Position numbers and translations under genes: made by a program. Shown piece after piece: positions 4,073-5,084 of a stretch of DNA of 5,084 nt. Within the stretch, counting starts at the first letter, position 1, and each line of letters begins with the position of its first letter. The stretch spans positions 1-5,084 of the forward strand of contig NCJR01000165.1 of the NCBI GenBank assembly GCA_002282555.1, written 5' to 3'. The notes under the pieces were generated by a model, which made no database searches, was not told the origin of the DNA, and saw nothing but the letters and a program-made list of their open reading frames with translations. The stretch comes from Rhodobacterales bacterium 34-62-10 (GTDB lineage: Bacteria; Pseudomonadota; Alphaproteobacteria; Rhodobacterales; Rhodobacteraceae).

Positions 4073-5084
4073 TTAGCCCAGCAGACCGCCGAGAAGGCCG
4101 TCTTCACCGGTCAAGCCACCCAGCAGGCCATCACCAGAGTCACCACCGCCAAGCAAGCCACCGAGCAGGCCGTCGTCACCAGTCAGGCCGCCCAGCAGGC
4201 CATCCAGCAGGCCGTCATCCGTGCCGCCGGTATCGCCGGTCTCACCCAGCAGGCCAGAGCCGTCGAAGAGCTCGCCCACCAGACCGTCGGAGCCGGTCAC
4301 ATCACCCAGCAGGCCATCATTGTCCACCAGATCGCCCAGCAAGCCGTCAGATCCGGTGACATCGCCCAGAACACCGTCATTGCCGGTCAGGTCGCCCAGG
4401 ATGCCATCATCGGCCAGAACAGGATCCAGCACAGCTTCGCCAGGCTCACCACCCAGCAGGCCGCCAAGCAGGCCATCGTCGCCTTCGCCACCGAGCAGGC
4501 CACCCAGCAGACCATCTTCACCGGTCAGGCCGCCGAGCAGACCTTCGTCGCCCTCGCCGCCCAGCAAGCCGTCCAACAGACCGCCGCTGTTGGCGCCATC
4601 CCCGGATGCTTCGCCAATCAAACCGACGCCACCGAGCAAGTCGCCGACGATACCATCCGAACCAGTGATGTCACCAAGCACACCATCATTGTTGACGAGA
4701 TCACCCAGCAGACCGTCGGAGCCGGTGATGTCACCCAGAACACCATCATCACCCGTCAGATCGCCCAGCAGGCCATCATCGGCAACAACCCCATCCAGCA
4801 GCCCGACATTCTGATCGGGCTCAACACCACTTCCGACCAGCGGCTGGCCGAGCAGGTCTTCTGCAATCTCACCCAGAGGGGAATCCGGGCCAAGCAAATC
4901 GCCCACAAGACCATCCGAACCAGTCACATCGCCCAGCAGGCCGTCATTGCCGGTAATCTCGCCCAGCACTCCATCATCGCTCAGCAAAGGATCCAGGGTG
5001 CCTTGTGTCACGGGATCGGTCATATCGGTCGGCGTGGTGGGGCCAGTCGGATCGGTGGGCGTAGTTGAATCCGTCGGGGTTGTC
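4073..5084 (-). CDS. Acidic Gly/Asp/Leu repeat protein, C-terminal part, probably surface or secreted
   Basis: The frame is open to the right edge, so the N-terminus is missing. The Met at 5023 is probably internal: it has no ribosome site, and the 20 codons before it read as a Pro/Thr linker (TTPTDSTTPTDP and similar) that continues into MTDPVTQGTLDP. Numbered from that Met, the remaining 316 residues are almost wholly repeats of a 10-residue unit like DGLLGDVTGS. They form blocks A1 (10-52), A2 (75-142), B1 (147-196, richer in GLLGG), A3 (198-264) and B2 (270-316). There are no Cys and no obvious membrane helix, the charge is strongly negative, and the Asp/Asn-Gly turns could bind calcium. 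A Pro/Thr linker before acidic repeats is typical of exported or surface proteins, so an adhesin or matrix role is an inference. It is not collagen (no Gly-X-Y) and not canonical RTX. Two other frames are open through the repeats but are shadows; the terminator orientation supports this strand. Confidence 0.75.
   Translation of the reverse strand, partial: TTPTDSTTPTDPTGPTTPTDMTDPVTQGTLDPLLSDDGVLGEITGNDGLLGDVTGSDGLVGDLLGPDSPLGEIAEDLLGQPLVGSGVEPDQNVGLLDGVVADDGLLGDLTGDDGVLGDITGSDGLLGDLVNNDGVLGDITGSDGIVGDLLGGVGLIGEASGDGANSGGLLDGLLGGEGDEGLLGGLTGEDGLLGGLLGGEGDDGLLGGLLGGEPGEAVLDPVLADDGILGDLTGNDGVLGDVTGSDGLLGDLVDNDGLLGDVTGSDGLVGELFDGSGLLGETGDTGGTDDGLLDGLLGGLTGDDGLLGGLLGGGDSGDGLLGGLTGEDGLLGGLLG
4076..4996 (-). 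repeat. 30-bp tandem repeats in a higher-order A1-A2-B1-A3-B2 arrangement
   Basis: The 10-residue protein unit gives a 30-base DNA period. Block A1 spans 4996-4868, A2 4801-4598, B1 4585-4436, A3 4432-4232 and B2 4216-4076. A2 and A3 match almost residue for residue over about 65 positions with conservative changes (I/V/L, N/D), which suggests duplication of an A-B pair. B blocks include units of 13 as well as 10 residues, as in DGLLGGLLGGEGD. Confidence 0.8.

Noticed and set aside
4221..4814. A 197-codon rightward frame of Ser/Pro/Arg repeats
   Set aside because: It is another shadow of the same repeat DNA, with a composition typical of a GC-rich antisense frame.
4076..4996. CRISPR-like array because of regular 30-bp repeats
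   Set aside because: The repeats are contiguous, in-frame and degenerate, with no unique spacers of constant length.
4004..5068. A 354-codon rightward open frame antisense to the repeat protein, rich in AQQA and TQQ
   Set aside because: It arises because a 30-base repeat without stops stays open in other frames. It starts inside the terminator region, has no ribosome site, and its composition mirrors the opposite strand. The leftward frame has the terminator, the Pro/Thr linker and sensible repeats.
4073..5084. Collagen-like or RTX toxin annotation of the repeat protein
   Set aside because: There is no Gly-X-Y triplet period, and the repeats lack the GGxGxDxUx nonapeptide. The period is 10 residues.

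Overview
The window looks like an accessory stretch of an alphaproteobacterial genome, possibly Rhodobacterales. This rests on family resemblance only: an IS5/IS427-type transposase, a small XRE regulator of the 'VGKRIRHRRW...QKYETG...VSASRLW' type that is common in Alphaproteobacteria, and moderately GC-rich coding sequence. I cannot name a species or tell chromosome from plasmid.

Layout from left to right: (1) 1-421 is the 3' part of an IS5-family transposase, with the probable right end of the element near 434. (2) 435-673 is AT-rich and non-coding, with a 16-bp perfect palindrome, a direct repeat, and a terminator-like hairpin serving the leftward gene on its right. (3) 674-1423 holds two leftward genes, an unrecognised 163-residue protein followed by a 75-residue XRE-type DNA-binding protein. 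They share a candidate promoter with overlapping dyads that could be operators. A weaker 109-residue ORF (1490-1819) lies upstream on the same strand. (4) 1820-2626 has no intact gene. It holds a probable frameshifted gene remnant (1927-2336, leftward) and an unusual cluster of GATATC-centred palindromes and longer inverted repeats (2349-2571). (5) 2627-3847 is a complete leftward GT-B (family 4-like) glycosyltransferase starting at GTG. (6) 3848-4072 carries the leader of that gene and a near-perfect intrinsic terminator for the next gene. (7) 4073 to the right edge is the C-terminal part of a leftward, highly repetitive acidic Gly/Asp/Leu protein. It has a Pro/Thr linker and a 10-residue repeat organised into larger blocks.

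Every host-like gene runs leftward and only the insertion sequence runs rightward. The glycosyltransferase and the repeat protein both suit cell-envelope or surface work, but the terminator between them argues against one simple operon. The regulator pair near 674-1423 appears to be a separate small unit. I saw no CRISPR array, tRNA or rRNA. The most distinctive content is the hierarchical repeat protein, the unknown-protein/XRE pair with its dyads, and the palindrome cluster in the gene-poor gap.
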